DNA of 64,000 nucleotides from Azospirillum sp. TSH100 (GTDB taxonomy: Bacteria > Pseudomonadota > Alphaproteobacteria > Azospirillales > Azospirillaceae): NCBI RefSeq assembly GCF_004923295.1, contig NZ_CP039637.1, forward strand, positions 186,001 to 250,000. The letters run 5' to 3'. Within the stretch, counting starts at the first letter, position 1. Every line of letters begins with the position of its first letter. The notes under the pieces were generated by a model that saw only the letters and a list, made by a program, of their open reading frames with translations, searched no databases and was not told the DNA's origin. A program made the translations under genes and the position numbers. Positions 45,383 to 54,380 of the stretch are shown one piece after another.

Positions 45383-46720
45383 ATGTCCTATGCCCAGACG
45401 ACAACAGCGGATGCGGCGCCTAACGCCGCGCTTGGCGCCGTGCAGTCCGTCGATACGGATCAGCTCTACAAGAAGGTCACCTGGCGCCTCATTCCTTTCC
45501 TCTGCTTCTGCTATCTGGCGGCCTATCTCGACCGCATCAACATCGGCTTCGCCAAGCTGCAGATGATGGGGGACCTTCAGTTCAGCGAGGCGGCCTACGG
45601 TCTGGGCGCCGGCCTGTTCTTCGTCGGCTACATCCTGTTCGAGGTGCCGAGCAATCTCGTGCTGACCAAGGTCGGCGCGCGGCTGTGGATCGCCCGCATC
45701 ATGATCACCTGGGGCCTGCTGTCGGCCGCCACCATGCTGGTCACCACCCCGACCCAGTTCTACATCGTCCGCTTCCTGCTGGGCGCCGCCGAGGCCGGCT
45801 TCCTGCCGGGCGTGCTCTATTACCTGACGCTGTGGTTCCCGACCTACCGCCGCGGCCGAATCATGGCGCTGTTCGTCATCGGCCTGCCGCTGTCCAGCGT
45901 GATCGGCGGCCCGCTGTCGGGCTGGATCATGAGCCATTTCGACCATGTCCACGGCCTGCGCGGCTGGCAGTGGCTGTTCCTGCTGGAGGCGGTGCCCAGC
46001 GTGCTTCTCGGCTTCCTGACCTTCGTCGCCCTGCCGAATTCCTTCCGCGACGCCAAATGGCTGTCGGAGGATGAGAAGGCCCGCATCGCCGCCGACCTGC
46101 ATGGCGACGAGTCCGAAGCCAAGCATGCCGGCCACAGCTTCAAGGAAGGGTTGTTGAATCTGAAGGTGTGGATGCTGGGCGGCATCGACTTCGCCATCCT
46201 GCTGACCGCCTACGCCATCGGCTTCTGGTTGCCCACCTTCATCCGCAAGACCGGCGTGGTCGATCCGTTCCACATCGGCCTGCTGACGATGATCCCCAAC
46301 ATCCTGGCCGTCATCGGCATCCTGCTGATCGGCGCCAGTTCCGACCGGATGCGCGAGCGGCGCTGGCACATCATCGTCCCCTTCCTGGCCGCCTCGGCCG
46401 CGCTGGCGACCAGCACCTTCTTCGCCGACAACCTCGTCGCCACCGTGGCGCTGTTCACCGTCGCCTCGGTCGGCGTGCTCGGTCCGCTCCCCGCCTATTT
46501 CAGCCTGCCGGCTACCTTCCTGAAGGGCACGGCGGCGGCCACCGGCTTCGCCATGGCGATTTCGCTCGCCAGCATCGCCGGTCTGGTCAGCAACTCGCTG
46601 ATCGGCATCGTTATCGATCTGACCGGTAGCAGCAGCGCCGCCTTGTGGTTTTTCTCCGGCTGTCTGCTGATCGGCGCCCTGCTGGTCTATGCATTGCCGC
46701 CCAGGGTGGTGAATCTCTGA
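45383..46720 (+). CDS. nicT: MFS transporter, probable nicotinate/hydroxynicotinate permease (NicT-like)
   Basis: A 445-residue major facilitator of the ACS branch with twelve helices. LAAYLDRINIGFAKLQMMGD near the first helix and GAAEAGFLPGVLYYLTLWFP before helix five are the family signatures shared with phthalate, tartrate and nicotinate carriers. AAGGAGA stands before the ATG at 45383. It follows nicF in the same direction with a 132-base gap, so import of nicotinate or 6-hydroxynicotinate is the likely role; the substrate is inferred from position. Confidence 0.88.
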   Translation: MSYAQTTTADAAPNAALGAVQSVDTDQLYKKVTWRLIPFLCFCYLAAYLDRINIGFAKLQMMGDLQFSEAAYGLGAGLFFVGYILFEVPSNLVLTKVGARLWIARIMITWGLLSAATMLVTTPTQFYIVRFLLGAAEAGFLPGVLYYLTLWFPTYRRGRIMALFVIGLPLSSVIGGPLSGWIMSHFDHVHGLRGWQWLFLLEAVPSVLLGFLTFVALPNSFRDAKWLSEDEKARIAADLHGDESEAKHAGHSFKEGLLNLKVWMLGGIDFAILLTAYAIGFWLPTFIRKTGVVDPFHIGLLTMIPNILAVIGILLIGASSDRMRERRWHIIVPFLAASAALATSTFFADNLVATVALFTVASVGVLGPLPAYFSLPATFLKGTAAATGFAMAISLASIAGLVSNSLIGIVIDLTGSSSAALWFFSGCLLIGALLVYALPPRVVNL

Positions 46721-46786
46721 GGAGATTTCTGCGATACATAAAGCTTCTGTGAAAATTCTCGCGATAAGAGTGTGTGAACGGCCCGA

Positions 46787-46816
46787 CCGGTGCCGCCCGA
46801 TGGGCGGCGCCGGTTT
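46787..46816 (+). terminator. weak hairpin terminator after nicT
   Basis: CCGGTGCCGCCC at 46787-46798 pairs with GGGCGGCGCCGG at 46802-46813 (one G-T pair, loop of three bases) and is followed by only three T. It lies about 66 bases after the nicT stop and before the chemoreceptor gene. The stem is strong but the T run is short, so termination may be partial. Confidence 0.5.
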
Positions 46817-46894
46817 GGCCGTTCCGGTGTGTCCGGCCACGGCGCGGCCGAGGCACCCGCTGCAACAAAGCCAGTCGCCGGGGGCAACAGAGAC

Positions 46895-48577
46895 ATGATT
46901 TCCGCATTGCGTGGCATCCGGGGGCGCCTGCTGCTGCTTCCCCTGATCACCGTTCTGGCGCTGGTCGGCGCCGGGGTCCTGACCGCGAGGTCGCTCGGCA
47001 CCGTGATGATGGAGGAGCGGCAGGCCCGCGCCCGCGTCGCGGTGGAGATGGTGACCTCCATCATCGAACGGTTCGAGCAGCGCGCGGCCTCCGGCGAACT
47101 GCCGCTCGCCGACGCGCAGAAGCTGGCGCTCGACATCGCGCGGACGGCGCGCTACGACGGTTCGGAATACGCGCTGATCCTCGACCGCAAGGGCAACATC
47201 CTGGCCCACCTGAACCCGCAGGTCGAAGGCAAGGCGATGTGGGACAGCACCGACAAGACCGGCCGGCTGTTCGTGCGCGACGAGGTCGCGGCGGCCGAAG
47301 CCGGCGGCGGCTATTCCTCCTTCTTCTTTCCCAAGCCCGGTTCCAGCGATCCGGTGGAGAAATCCGCCTATTCCAAGCTGACCAAGGGCTGGGGTTGGGT
47401 CGTCAGCTCCGGCGTCTATCTCGACACCGTCGCCGCCGCGCGGACGCGGACCATGCTGCACATCGCCATCGCCGTCTCGGTTCTGGCGGCGGTCAGCCTC
47501 GGCCTTGCCCTGTGGATCGGCCGGCGCATCACCACGCCGATCCTGCACCTGACCCAGGCCACCAACCGCATCTCCACCGGCGATCTGTCGGTCGCGATCA
47601 ACCACCAGGACCGCGGCGACGAGGTCGGGACGCTCGCCCGCGCGCTGGAGGACTTCAAGCGCAACGGCGAGGAGGTACGCCGCCTCCAGGCCGAGGCGGA
47701 AGCGCAGAAGGACCGCACCGAGGCCGAACGCCGCGCCGCCCTGCTCGACATGGCGGCCCAGTTCGAGGCACGCGTGATGGGGATGGTCGCCGCCGTCGCC
47801 GCCGCGGCGCACGAAATGGAAAGCAACGCGTCCGGCATGGCTCTCGCCGCCGACCGTTCCGGCACCCAGGCCCATGCGGTGTCGCAGGCCTCCGAACAGG
47901 CCAGCAGCAACGTCAACACGGTGGCCGCCGCGACGGAGGAGCTGTTCGCCTCCATCGCCGAGATCGGCCGTCAGGTGACCATGTCCACCAGCGTCGCCGG
48001 CCGCGCGGTGGACGAGGCGGCGAAGATCGACGGCATGATCCAGAGCCTTGCCTCCGCCGCCCAGGAGATCGGGCAGGTGGTGGAACTCATCAACGCCATC
48101 GCCGGCCAGACCAACCTGCTGGCGCTGAACGCCACCATCGAGGCGGCGCGGGCCGGCGAACATGGCAAGGGTTTCGCCGTCGTCGCGTCGGAGGTGAAGG
48201 CGCTGGCCAACCAGACGGCCAAGGCCACCGACGACATCCAGGCCAAGGTTCTGGAAATCCAGCAATTCACCGGCAGCACGGTGACGGCGGTGCAGGGCAT
48301 CGGCAGCACCATCACCTCGGTCAGCGACATCGCCACCGCCATCGCCTCGGCGGTGGAGCAGCAGAGCGCCGCCACCAAGGATATCGGCGCCAACATCCAG
48401 CAGGCCGCCCGCCATACGGCGGAGGTCAACAGCAATATCGCCGGCATCGCCCAGACCGTCGGCGAGACCGGCAGCGCCGCGTCCGTCGTGCTGGCCGCCT
48501 CAAGCGGCCTCGTCCGCGAGACGGTCAGGCTGCGCAGCGAGGTGGAGGACTTCCTGTCGACGGTCCGCGCCGCCTGA
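46895..48577 (+). CDS. methyl-accepting chemotaxis protein with a single Cache domain
   Basis: A 560-residue receptor. One transmembrane helix (about 10-32), then a periplasmic single-Cache domain (about 35-185; [21 protein letters not shown] and [13 protein letters not shown]), a second helix (about 188-210), a HAMP domain ([33 protein letters not shown]) and a signalling domain whose hairpin tip is [40 protein letters not shown] (described in parts: the tip reads [19 protein letters not shown]). Single-Cache receptors of this type bind small carboxylates or pyridine carboxylates. Its place after nicT suggests taxis to nicotinate or a product, which is inference. Confidence 0.9.
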   Translation: MISALRGIRGRLLLLPLITVLALVGAGVLTARSLGTVMMEERQARARVAVEMVTSIIERFEQRAASGELPLADAQKLALDIARTARYDGSEYALILDRKGNILAHLNPQVEGKAMWDSTDKTGRLFVRDEVAAAEAGGGYSSFFFPKPGSSDPVEKSAYSKLTKGWGWVVSSGVYLDTVAAARTRTMLHIAIAVSVLAAVSLGLALWIGRRITTPILHLTQATNRISTGDLSVAINHQDRGDEVGTLARALEDFKRNGEEVRRLQAEAEAQKDRTEAERRAALLDMAAQFEARVMGMVAAVAAAAHEMESNASGMALAADRSGTQAHAVSQASEQASSNVNTVAAATEELFASIAEIGRQVTMSTSVAGRAVDEAAKIDGMIQSLASAAQEIGQVVELINAIAGQTNLLALNATIEAARAGEHGKGFAVVASEVKALANQTAKATDDIQAKVLEIQQFTGSTVTAVQGIGSTITSVSDIATAIASAVEQQSAATKDIGANIQQAARHTAEVNSNIAGIAQTVGETGSAASVVLAASSGLVRETVRLRSEVEDFLSTVRAA

Positions 48578-48586
48578 TCGGTGGCC

Positions 48587-49417
48587 TCAGCGGGCGGTCG
48601 GCTGGAAGCCGTGGCTTTGCAGGATCGCCTGCCCGGGTGGAGAGAGGACGAAGTCGACGAAACCCTGACCACGTGCGGCATCGCCCTTTGCCATCACGGT
48701 GATGCCGTACTCCGCACCGACGTTCAGTGCTTCCGGCATGGCGACCACGCCCAGCGCCGGCTTCTCCCGGGTGGCGAGGCGGGCGTTGGTGCAGTAGGTG
48801 AGGATCAGGTCGGCGGCATCCCGCTCCATCAGCCAGGCGTAGGCGTTGCGGCCTTCCGGCGGTTGGGGCGCCTGCGGGCCGCCGGTGATCTTGATCGCCT
48901 TGGCGTCGAGTGCCGCCCCGCTGCCCGGCCTCAGCCGGTCCGCTTTACCGAAAAGTTCCCAGGCATAGTCGCCGGCCGGATCATTTTTCGGTGTCGAGGT
49001 GCCGAGCCGCACCGCCGGGTCCAGCATGCGGTCGAGCAGCGTGTCGGGCGTGACCGTCAGCCCCGGCTTGGTCAGCGCGCATAGGGTGTTGCGCGCGAAG
49101 GCCCGCACCGGGCCGGCCAGTCCGGCGGCGTGCAGGGCGCTGGGATGGTCCATGTTGGCGGAGGCGAAGACCTCCGCCGTCTCGCCCTTCTCCAGCCTTT
49201 CCTTCAGCAGGCCGGAGGCGCCGAAGGTGCCGGCGACCGGAATGCCCCGTGTTGCCTCGTAAGCCTTGGCGACTTCGCCCAGCACCGCCTTCAGGCTGCC
49301 GGCGGCATAGACCCGCACCGGTTCGGCCGAGGCGGCTCGTGCCGGCAGGGAGGACAGCAAGGCCACGGGCAACATCGCGGTGGCGGTCAGCACGGCACGG
49401 CGAATCCGGAACGGCAT
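48587..49417 (-). CDS. modA: ModA-like molybdate (or related oxyanion) periplasmic binding protein
   Basis: A 276-residue exported binding protein. After the signal peptide (MPFRIRRAVLTATAMLPVAL, cleavage after an Ala-rich site) comes the ModA pattern: RVYAAGSLKAVLGEVAKAYE with the first Ser ligand, FGASGLLKERLEKGETAEVFASANMDHP, and LTYCTNARLATREKPAL. The modB and modC permease genes are absent, so this is an orphan binding protein. A Mo-box-like palindrome stands directly upstream. Nearby NicAB needs molybdenum, so a role in local molybdate supply is sensible, but other oxyanions cannot be excluded. A start at 49435 is also possible; no clear ribosome site precedes it. Confidence 0.78.
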   Translation of the reverse strand: MPFRIRRAVLTATAMLPVALLSSLPARAASAEPVRVYAAGSLKAVLGEVAKAYEATRGIPVAGTFGASGLLKERLEKGETAEVFASANMDHPSALHAAGLAGPVRAFARNTLCALTKPGLTVTPDTLLDRMLDPAVRLGTSTPKNDPAGDYAWELFGKADRLRPGSGAALDAKAIKITGGPQAPQPPEGRNAYAWLMERDAADLILTYCTNARLATREKPALGVVAMPEALNVGAEYGITVMAKGDAARGQGFVDFVLSPPGQAILQSHGFQPTAR

Positions 49418-49435
49418 CGACGATTTCCCGACCAT

Positions 49436-49459
49436 CGTTATGAGTGCTACATCATAGCG
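49436..49459. promoter_or_regulatory. candidate Mo-box (ModE-type palindrome) before modA
   Basis: CGTTATGA at 49436-49443 and TCATAGCG at 49452-49459 form an inverted repeat of eight bases per arm, seven of which match, with an eight-base spacer. ModE boxes of proteobacteria have CGxTATxx arms around a six- to eight-base spacer. It lies 18 bases upstream of the preferred modA start, where a bound repressor would block transcription. No modE gene is in the window. Confidence 0.5.
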
Positions 49460-49507
49460 AAGAGTGGCGCCGTGCAAAGGCGGCTATTCGACTTGTTTCC
49501 GCTCCTG

Positions 49508-50398
49508 CTACGCCGTGTCGCGCCCGCGCTTGCCGAGTGCGCTGCCGGCCGAGGCGCACATGATGCAGGCGATGGCCGCCCATTGCACCGTGCTCAGCCG
49601 CTCGCCCAGCATCAGGAAGCCGATCAGCGCCGCCACGGCGGGGGAGGCGCTGACGGCGAGGCCGAACACATGGCTGGGTAGGCGGCGGAGCGCCATCATC
49701 TCCAGCAGATAGGGCACCATGCTCGACAGCACCGCCACCGCCAGTCCGGTCAGCAGCACGGCCGGGACCAGCAGCCCGGCGCCGGCATGGGTAATCCCCA
49801 GCGGGACCGTGAAGCTGGCAGCGACCAGCATGCCCCAGGCTACAGCCTGCCCACCCGGCAGCGCCGAGGCGCGCTTGCCGAACACGATATAGAGCGCCCA
49901 GCAGAAGGCCGCCGCCGCCGCATAGGCGACGCCGACCGGGTTGAGCGCGCTGCTAGCCTCCCGCAGTGGCAAAAGCAGGACGAGACCCACTGCGGCGCAG
50001 GCGATCCACAGGAAATCCTTCAGCCGGCGCGAGCCGAGCAGCGCCACTGCCAGCGGTCCGGTCACCTCGATGGCGATGGCGATGCCGATGGGGATCAACT
50101 CCATCGCGCGGTAGATCGACAGGTTCATCGCCCCCAGCGTGGCGCCATAGACCAGCAGGTTGCCCATATTCGACCGTCCCGGCAGACTGCGCCAGGGCCG
50201 CAGGATCGCCAGCAGCATCAGCGCCGACAGCCCGACGCGCAGACCGGTCACCCCCTCCGCCCCGACCATCGGGAACAACGACTTTGCCGAGGCCGCCCCG
50301 ACATACTGCGACAGCAGCGAGGCCAGAAGAAGCGCGAGCGGCAGCACCGCCGGCTCCGGCCGGGTGACTGAGGTGGAGTCGATGGAGGCGTTCGTCAC
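49508..50398 (-). CDS. EamA/RhtA-family exporter
   Basis: A 296-residue membrane protein with ten hydrophobic segments in two EamA repeats. The GTG at 50398 is chosen because GGGAG lies about six bases upstream and because the family begins a few residues before PLALLLASLLSQYVGA; the frame to 50515 would cross the control region. PIGIAIAIEVTGPLAVALLGSRR and ALPGGQAVAWGMLVA are typical for RhtA-like exporters of threonine, homoserine or other amino acids. It is divergent from an Lrp-type regulator gene, a common pairing that suggests amino-acid-responsive export. Confidence 0.85.
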   Translation of the reverse strand: MTNASIDSTSVTRPEPAVLPLALLLASLLSQYVGAASAKSLFPMVGAEGVTGLRVGLSALMLLAILRPWRSLPGRSNMGNLLVYGATLGAMNLSIYRAMELIPIGIAIAIEVTGPLAVALLGSRRLKDFLWIACAAVGLVLLLPLREASSALNPVGVAYAAAAAFCWALYIVFGKRASALPGGQAVAWGMLVAASFTVPLGITHAGAGLLVPAVLLTGLAVAVLSSMVPYLLEMMALRRLPSHVFGLAVSASPAVAALIGFLMLGERLSTVQWAAIACIMCASAGSALGKRGRDTA

Positions 50399-50505
50399 GC
50401 GCTGGCTCCCGCAGGACAGGTTCGAGCGCAAAGATACTGTGACGCAGGCGGGCCGGGCGTTTAAGTTTCGCTCAATGGATGCACAAATCTTTCGTGGAAG
50501 CCGCC

Positions 50506-50991
50506 ATGCGCTCAACGATCGCCCGCCCGCCGGATCAGCTCGATGACCAGGATCGCGCGATCCTGCGCATCCTGCAACGGGACAACAAGACCTCGCAACG
50601 CGAGATCGGCGAAGCGGTGCATCTCTCCGCCCCGGCGGTGCAGCGCCGCATCGCCCGGATGGAGGCGGCCGGCGTCATCCGGCGCAATGTGGCGGTCGTC
50701 GATCCGGCCGCGGTCGGGCAGGGTGTGACGGTGGTGGTGGAGGTCCAGACGGTCAATGACCGCACACCGACCATCGTCGCCGCCAAGCGCCTGTTTCGCG
50801 AGGCGCTGGAGGTGCAGCAATGCTATTTCATCACCGGCCAGGCCAGCTTCGTCCTGATCCTGCTGGTCCCGGACATGGCGAGCTACGAGCTGCTGTCGCG
50901 CCGCCTGTTCGCCGACAATGAACTGGTGCAGTCCTTCCATACGATGGTGGTGCTCGATCCTGTGAAGGTGACGCTGGAGGTGGATTTGTAG
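50506..50991 (+). CDS. Lrp/AsnC-family regulator
   Basis: A 161-residue regulator. LDDQDRAILRILQRDNKTSQREIGEAVHLS and APAVQRRIARMEAAGVIRR form the helix-turn-helix part (given here as two segments), and residues 70-150 form the RAM ligand-binding domain (GVTVVVEVQTVND, ITGQASFVLILLVPDMASYE). The ATG at 50506 has GGAAG eight bases upstream; an ATG at 50479 is the alternative. Divergent from the EamA exporter, which it probably controls in response to an amino acid. Confidence 0.88.
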   Translation: MRSTIARPPDQLDDQDRAILRILQRDNKTSQREIGEAVHLSAPAVQRRIARMEAAGVIRRNVAVVDPAAVGQGVTVVVEVQTVNDRTPTIVAAKRLFREALEVQQCYFITGQASFVLILLVPDMASYELLSRRLFADNELVQSFHTMVVLDPVKVTLEVDL

Positions 50992-50998
50992 GACGGCG

Positions 50999-52105
50999 TC
51001 AGTCCGGCCAATCCTCGTATCCCCAATCCTCTGCATCGGGATCGGCGGTCCCCAGTGGTGCGACCGTGGCACCGGCGTCGAGTGCCGCCGCCAACCAGGG
51101 TTCGACGCGGTTTACCGGGGACAGGCGGCACCAGCGCCGCCGCCGGCCATCCCAGCGGCAATGGCCCTGGCGCTTCATCTCCTCCCGCAGCTCCCAGGAC
51201 GGGATGGTGGGAAAGCGCAGTTCCAGGCCGCGATCATTCTGCGCGATCTCGACAGGCTCTCCGGCCGCGGTGGTGTGGGTCAGGCCTTCTTCCAGGACCT
51301 TGCGCATGGCGGCGGCCCGTTCCTCGCGGATGCGCGCCTCCGCCTCGCGCTGGCGTTTGCGTTCGGCAATGGCGTCGGCGATCCAGTCCGGCGGCTCCTC
51401 CAGCACGCGGTATCCGGCACCGCCGCGCGGACCGGGGGCTTCTTCCAGCAAACCGTCGCGGATCAGATCGGCCAGCAAGGCTTTCAGACGGTCGCGGTCG
51501 GTCGGGATGCCGGGCAGGCGGCTTGCCGCGGCATCGGCAACGGTGAAGCGCTCGCCGGCACCCCAGCCCTCGTAGATGGCGGCGGCCAGGGCGTGCAGTT
51601 CGGCGATGCGGGCGCGCTGGCCGGACAGGTGGCCGGCGACGACCGGGTTGGGTGGCAGGTCGGCCCACCCGGTCAGGCCGCAGGTTCGGCACTGCCAGCC
51701 GCCGGGATCGGACAGCAGCAGTTGGGGCGCGCAGCGGCGCTTGCGGCAATGCTCCTCGCTGCCCGGCTCCGGCAGGGCCCTCCCGCTGTCCAGCAGGGCG
51801 CGGATGGCGTCGAGCGGCATGTCGGCGACGCTGCGCAGCCGGTCCAGAACATCGACCGGCAGCCAGACCTCCGCTCCGCCGCTCTCGTCGGGTACGGCAA
51901 AGCGGCTCCTCAAGGCATGGCGGCGGGCTGGCGTCAGCAATGCCAGCACCCGTTCGGCGGTGTAGCTCTCGTCAAAAATGTCGGCGAGCAGTGCAGCCAG
52001 ATCGCCGAGAGTTGCCGGCGGAGTCAGGGCGCTTTCATCCCCGGCGGCGAGGATGCGGCGGGCCTCGCCAAGAATCTCCGCGCTTTCATCCGCTGCCGTC
52101 GCCAT
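50999..52105 (-). CDS. hypothetical protein with a four-cysteine knuckle
   Basis: A 368-residue soluble protein. Its middle holds HCRKRRC and, 14 residues later, CRTCGLTGW (about residues 119-144), a pattern suited to a zinc ribbon. The N-terminal third is helical and acidic, the region 165-245 resembles a winged-helix module (FTVADAAASRLPGIP, DRLKALLADLIRDGLLEEAP), and 260-290 is a highly charged coiled-coil candidate (AERKRQREAEARIREERAAAM). The C-terminal part ends in a Trp/Asp-rich tail. A nucleic-acid role is possible, but I do not recognise the family. It ends eight bases from the convergent Lrp gene. Confidence 0.7.
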   Translation of the reverse strand: MATAADESAEILGEARRILAAGDESALTPPATLGDLAALLADIFDESYTAERVLALLTPARRHALRSRFAVPDESGGAEVWLPVDVLDRLRSVADMPLDAIRALLDSGRALPEPGSEEHCRKRRCAPQLLLSDPGGWQCRTCGLTGWADLPPNPVVAGHLSGQRARIAELHALAAAIYEGWGAGERFTVADAAASRLPGIPTDRDRLKALLADLIRDGLLEEAPGPRGGAGYRVLEEPPDWIADAIAERKRQREAEARIREERAAAMRKVLEEGLTHTTAAGEPVEIAQNDRGLELRFPTIPSWELREEMKRQGHCRWDGRRRRWCRLSPVNRVEPWLAAALDAGATVAPLGTADPDAEDWGYEDWPD

Positions 52106-52272
52106 CTGCGCTCTGGTCCTCGTCTGTTCCGCGTAGCAAGCTGGGCATCGCCGGAATGCCGATCAAGCAACGGCTCGACAGTCGGCAGAGGCCGGATGAT
52201 GCAGGAACGGCTCGCCGAACCGCGGTGTTCAACGGGTGCATCGACCCGCGCCAGAGACGGAAAGGTTTTTCC

Positions 52273-53259
52273 ATGTCCAACAGCACGCATTTTGCCCCGC
52301 CCGGCCCGCTCGGCTTCGGCGGCGCCCCCCTCGGCAACATGTTCGAGGAGGTGACGGACGAGACGGCTGAGGTCACCCTCGACGCCGCCTGGGACGCGGG
52401 CATTCGATATTTCGACACGGCCCCCGAATATGGCCCCGGCATTTCCGAGCATCGTTTCGGACATGTCCTGCGCAGCCGTCCGCGCGACGAATTCGTGCTG
52501 TCGACCAAGGTCGGCCGGCTGCTGCGTGCCGACGCCAGCAAGGGTGGCCGACATGGTCCCTTCGTCAAGGGGTTGCCGTTCCGCGTCGATTACGATTATA
52601 CCGCCGACGGCGTGCGCCGTTCCATCGAGGATAGCCTGCAACGGCTGGGGATGGCACGCATCGACATCGCCTATATCCACGACTGCGCCGAAGACGCCCA
52701 CGGCGACCGCTGGCTGGAGGTGTTCGATACCGCGATGAAGGGCGCCGCCGTGGCGCTGACCCGGCTGCGCGAGGAGGGGGTGATCCGCGCCTGGGGCCTT
52801 GGCGTCAACCGGGTGGAGCCCTGCTTGATGGCGCTGGAGCAGGCGGCCCCCGACGTCTTCCTGCTGGCCGGGCGCTATAGCCTGCTGAACCAGCCGGCGC
52901 TGGACGAGCTGTTCCCGCGTTGTGCCGAGCGCGGCGTGCATGTGGTGGTCGGCGGCCCCTACAACTCGGGCCTCATCGCCGGCGGCAAGACTTTCGAGTA
53001 TCAGGAGGCCTCCGCCGACAAGGTGGCGGCGCGCGACCGGCTGGCGGAGATCGCCAAACGCCATGGTGTGGACCTGCGCGCCGCGGCTCTGCAATTCTGT
53101 GCCGCGCATCCGGTCGTCGCCTCGGTCATTCCCGGCACCAAGAACCCGGCGCGGGTGCAGGAGAATGTCACGCTGATGGGCCAGCCGATCCCCGCCGATT
53201 TCTGGCGGGAATTGAAATCGGCGGGCGTCCTGCCGGAGCAGGCGCCGACGCCGGCTTGA
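52273..53259 (+). CDS. aldo/keto reductase (L-fucose/D-threo-aldose dehydrogenase-like)
   Basis: A 328-residue TIM-barrel oxidoreductase. The catalytic tetrad is spread as usual: Asp in IRYFDTAPEYGPG with Tyr four residues later, Lys in VLSTKVGRLL near residue 80, and His in IAYIHDCAEDAHG near residue 137. The C-terminal cofactor part contains VASVIPGTKNPARVQEN. The family subgroup oxidises L-fucose, D-arabinose or pyridoxal with NAD(P). The ATG at 52273 follows GGAAAGG. It stands alone between the zinc-ribbon gene and a convergent metallo-hydrolase. Confidence 0.88.
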   Translation: MSNSTHFAPPGPLGFGGAPLGNMFEEVTDETAEVTLDAAWDAGIRYFDTAPEYGPGISEHRFGHVLRSRPRDEFVLSTKVGRLLRADASKGGRHGPFVKGLPFRVDYDYTADGVRRSIEDSLQRLGMARIDIAYIHDCAEDAHGDRWLEVFDTAMKGAAVALTRLREEGVIRAWGLGVNRVEPCLMALEQAAPDVFLLAGRYSLLNQPALDELFPRCAERGVHVVVGGPYNSGLIAGGKTFEYQEASADKVAARDRLAEIAKRHGVDLRAAALQFCAAHPVVASVIPGTKNPARVQENVTLMGQPIPADFWRELKSAGVLPEQAPTPA

Positions 53260-53276
53260 GACACCGGTTGGCGGCG

Positions 53277-54251
53277 TCAGCCGTCCACCACCGTGCCGGG
53301 ATGGCCCACTTCGAAGCGGGCGGGGGCGATGCCGTGGGCGGTGAGTGCGGCGCGCAGCCGTTGCGGCGGCTCGTCCCGCGGCTCGTCGGTCAGGGCGAAG
53401 GTGCCCCAATGAATGCCGACGGCCTTCTTCGCCCCGATGTCCAGCATGATCCGCACCGCCTCGTCCGGGTCGCAATGCTGGGCGGACATGAACCAGCGCG
53501 GGTCATAGGCGCCGATGGGGATCAGCGCTAGGTCGCAGGGCCCAAGCCGCTCGCCGATGGCGCGGAAGGCGGCACCGGTGCCATAGCCGGTGTCGCCGGC
53601 GAAATAGACCGACCCGGCCGGCGTGCGTAGGGTGAAGCCGCCCCACAACGCCATGCGCCGGTCCCGCCCGGTGCGCGACGACCAGTGGTTGGCCGGCACG
53701 ATATGGACCTCCGTTCCCGATGCCAGCTCGAACCGGCTCCACCAGTCGCCCACGGCGGTTCGCACCCCCGGAATATGCTTGCGCAGGATGGTGTCGTTGC
53801 CGAGCGGCGTCACCATCAGCGGCGCGTCGCGCTGGTGCAGGCGCTTCAGCGTCGCTACGTCCAGATGGTCGTAATGGTTGTGCGACAGCAGAACCGCGTC
53901 GATCTTCGGCAAATCGTGGAAGCGGATGCCCGGTGCGGTGACCCGCTTCGGCCCGGCGAAGCGGACCGGACTGGCGCGGTCGGACCAGACCGGATCGGTC
54001 AGGATGTTCAGCCCGGCGGCCTGGATCAGGGTCGTGACATGCCCCACCACCGTCACGCGGAGGCCCGAGACGTGCCGCGCTGGCATCACCGGAGCCACAG
54101 CCACCTGCCGGGGCCATTTCGCCGCCTTCCGGCCCATCTGCCAGCGGAGCAGTTCGCGCAGGCCACGGTCGGTCTCCGGTTCGCCCGGATTGAAGAAGCG
54201 CAGCCCGTCGAAATTTGACGTCACCGGACCTTGCCAATAGGGATTACGCAT
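53277..54251 (-). CDS. UlaG/NAPE-PLD-like metallo-beta-lactamase fold hydrolase
   Basis: A 324-residue hydrolase. The metal signature is AVLLSHNHYDHLDVATLKRL near residue 120, with further ligands in VPANHWSSRTGRD, YFAGDTGYGTG and AVGIHWGTFALTDE. VVGHVTTLIQAAGLNILTDPVWSDRASP near residue 70 is the substrate-side strand of the N-acyl-phosphatidylethanolamine phospholipase D-like subgroup. Cytosolic, no signal peptide. The natural substrate may be a phosphodiester lipid or lactone; this is not decidable here. It converges with the aldo/keto reductase. Confidence 0.87.
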   Translation of the reverse strand: MRNPYWQGPVTSNFDGLRFFNPGEPETDRGLRELLRWQMGRKAAKWPRQVAVAPVMPARHVSGLRVTVVGHVTTLIQAAGLNILTDPVWSDRASPVRFAGPKRVTAPGIRFHDLPKIDAVLLSHNHYDHLDVATLKRLHQRDAPLMVTPLGNDTILRKHIPGVRTAVGDWWSRFELASGTEVHIVPANHWSSRTGRDRRMALWGGFTLRTPAGSVYFAGDTGYGTGAAFRAIGERLGPCDLALIPIGAYDPRWFMSAQHCDPDEAVRIMLDIGAKKAVGIHWGTFALTDEPRDEPPQRLRAALTAHGIAPARFEVGHPGTVVDG

Positions 54252-54380
54252 GCGTACCGGATCCTCTGCAACGATGGTCCGGGAAGAGATGGTATCGCCA
54301 CGGCGAAGTTCTATGGACCAGTAATGGTCGGTCGGGCTACTGTACCGTCTTCATTCATGGTTTGATCCTGGTTCGATCCA

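Noticed and set aside
45350-48415. A 1021-residue minus-strand frame
   Set aside because: It lies opposite nicT and the chemoreceptor, both of which have unmistakable domains; its sequence is repetitive Gly/Arg/His/Asp.
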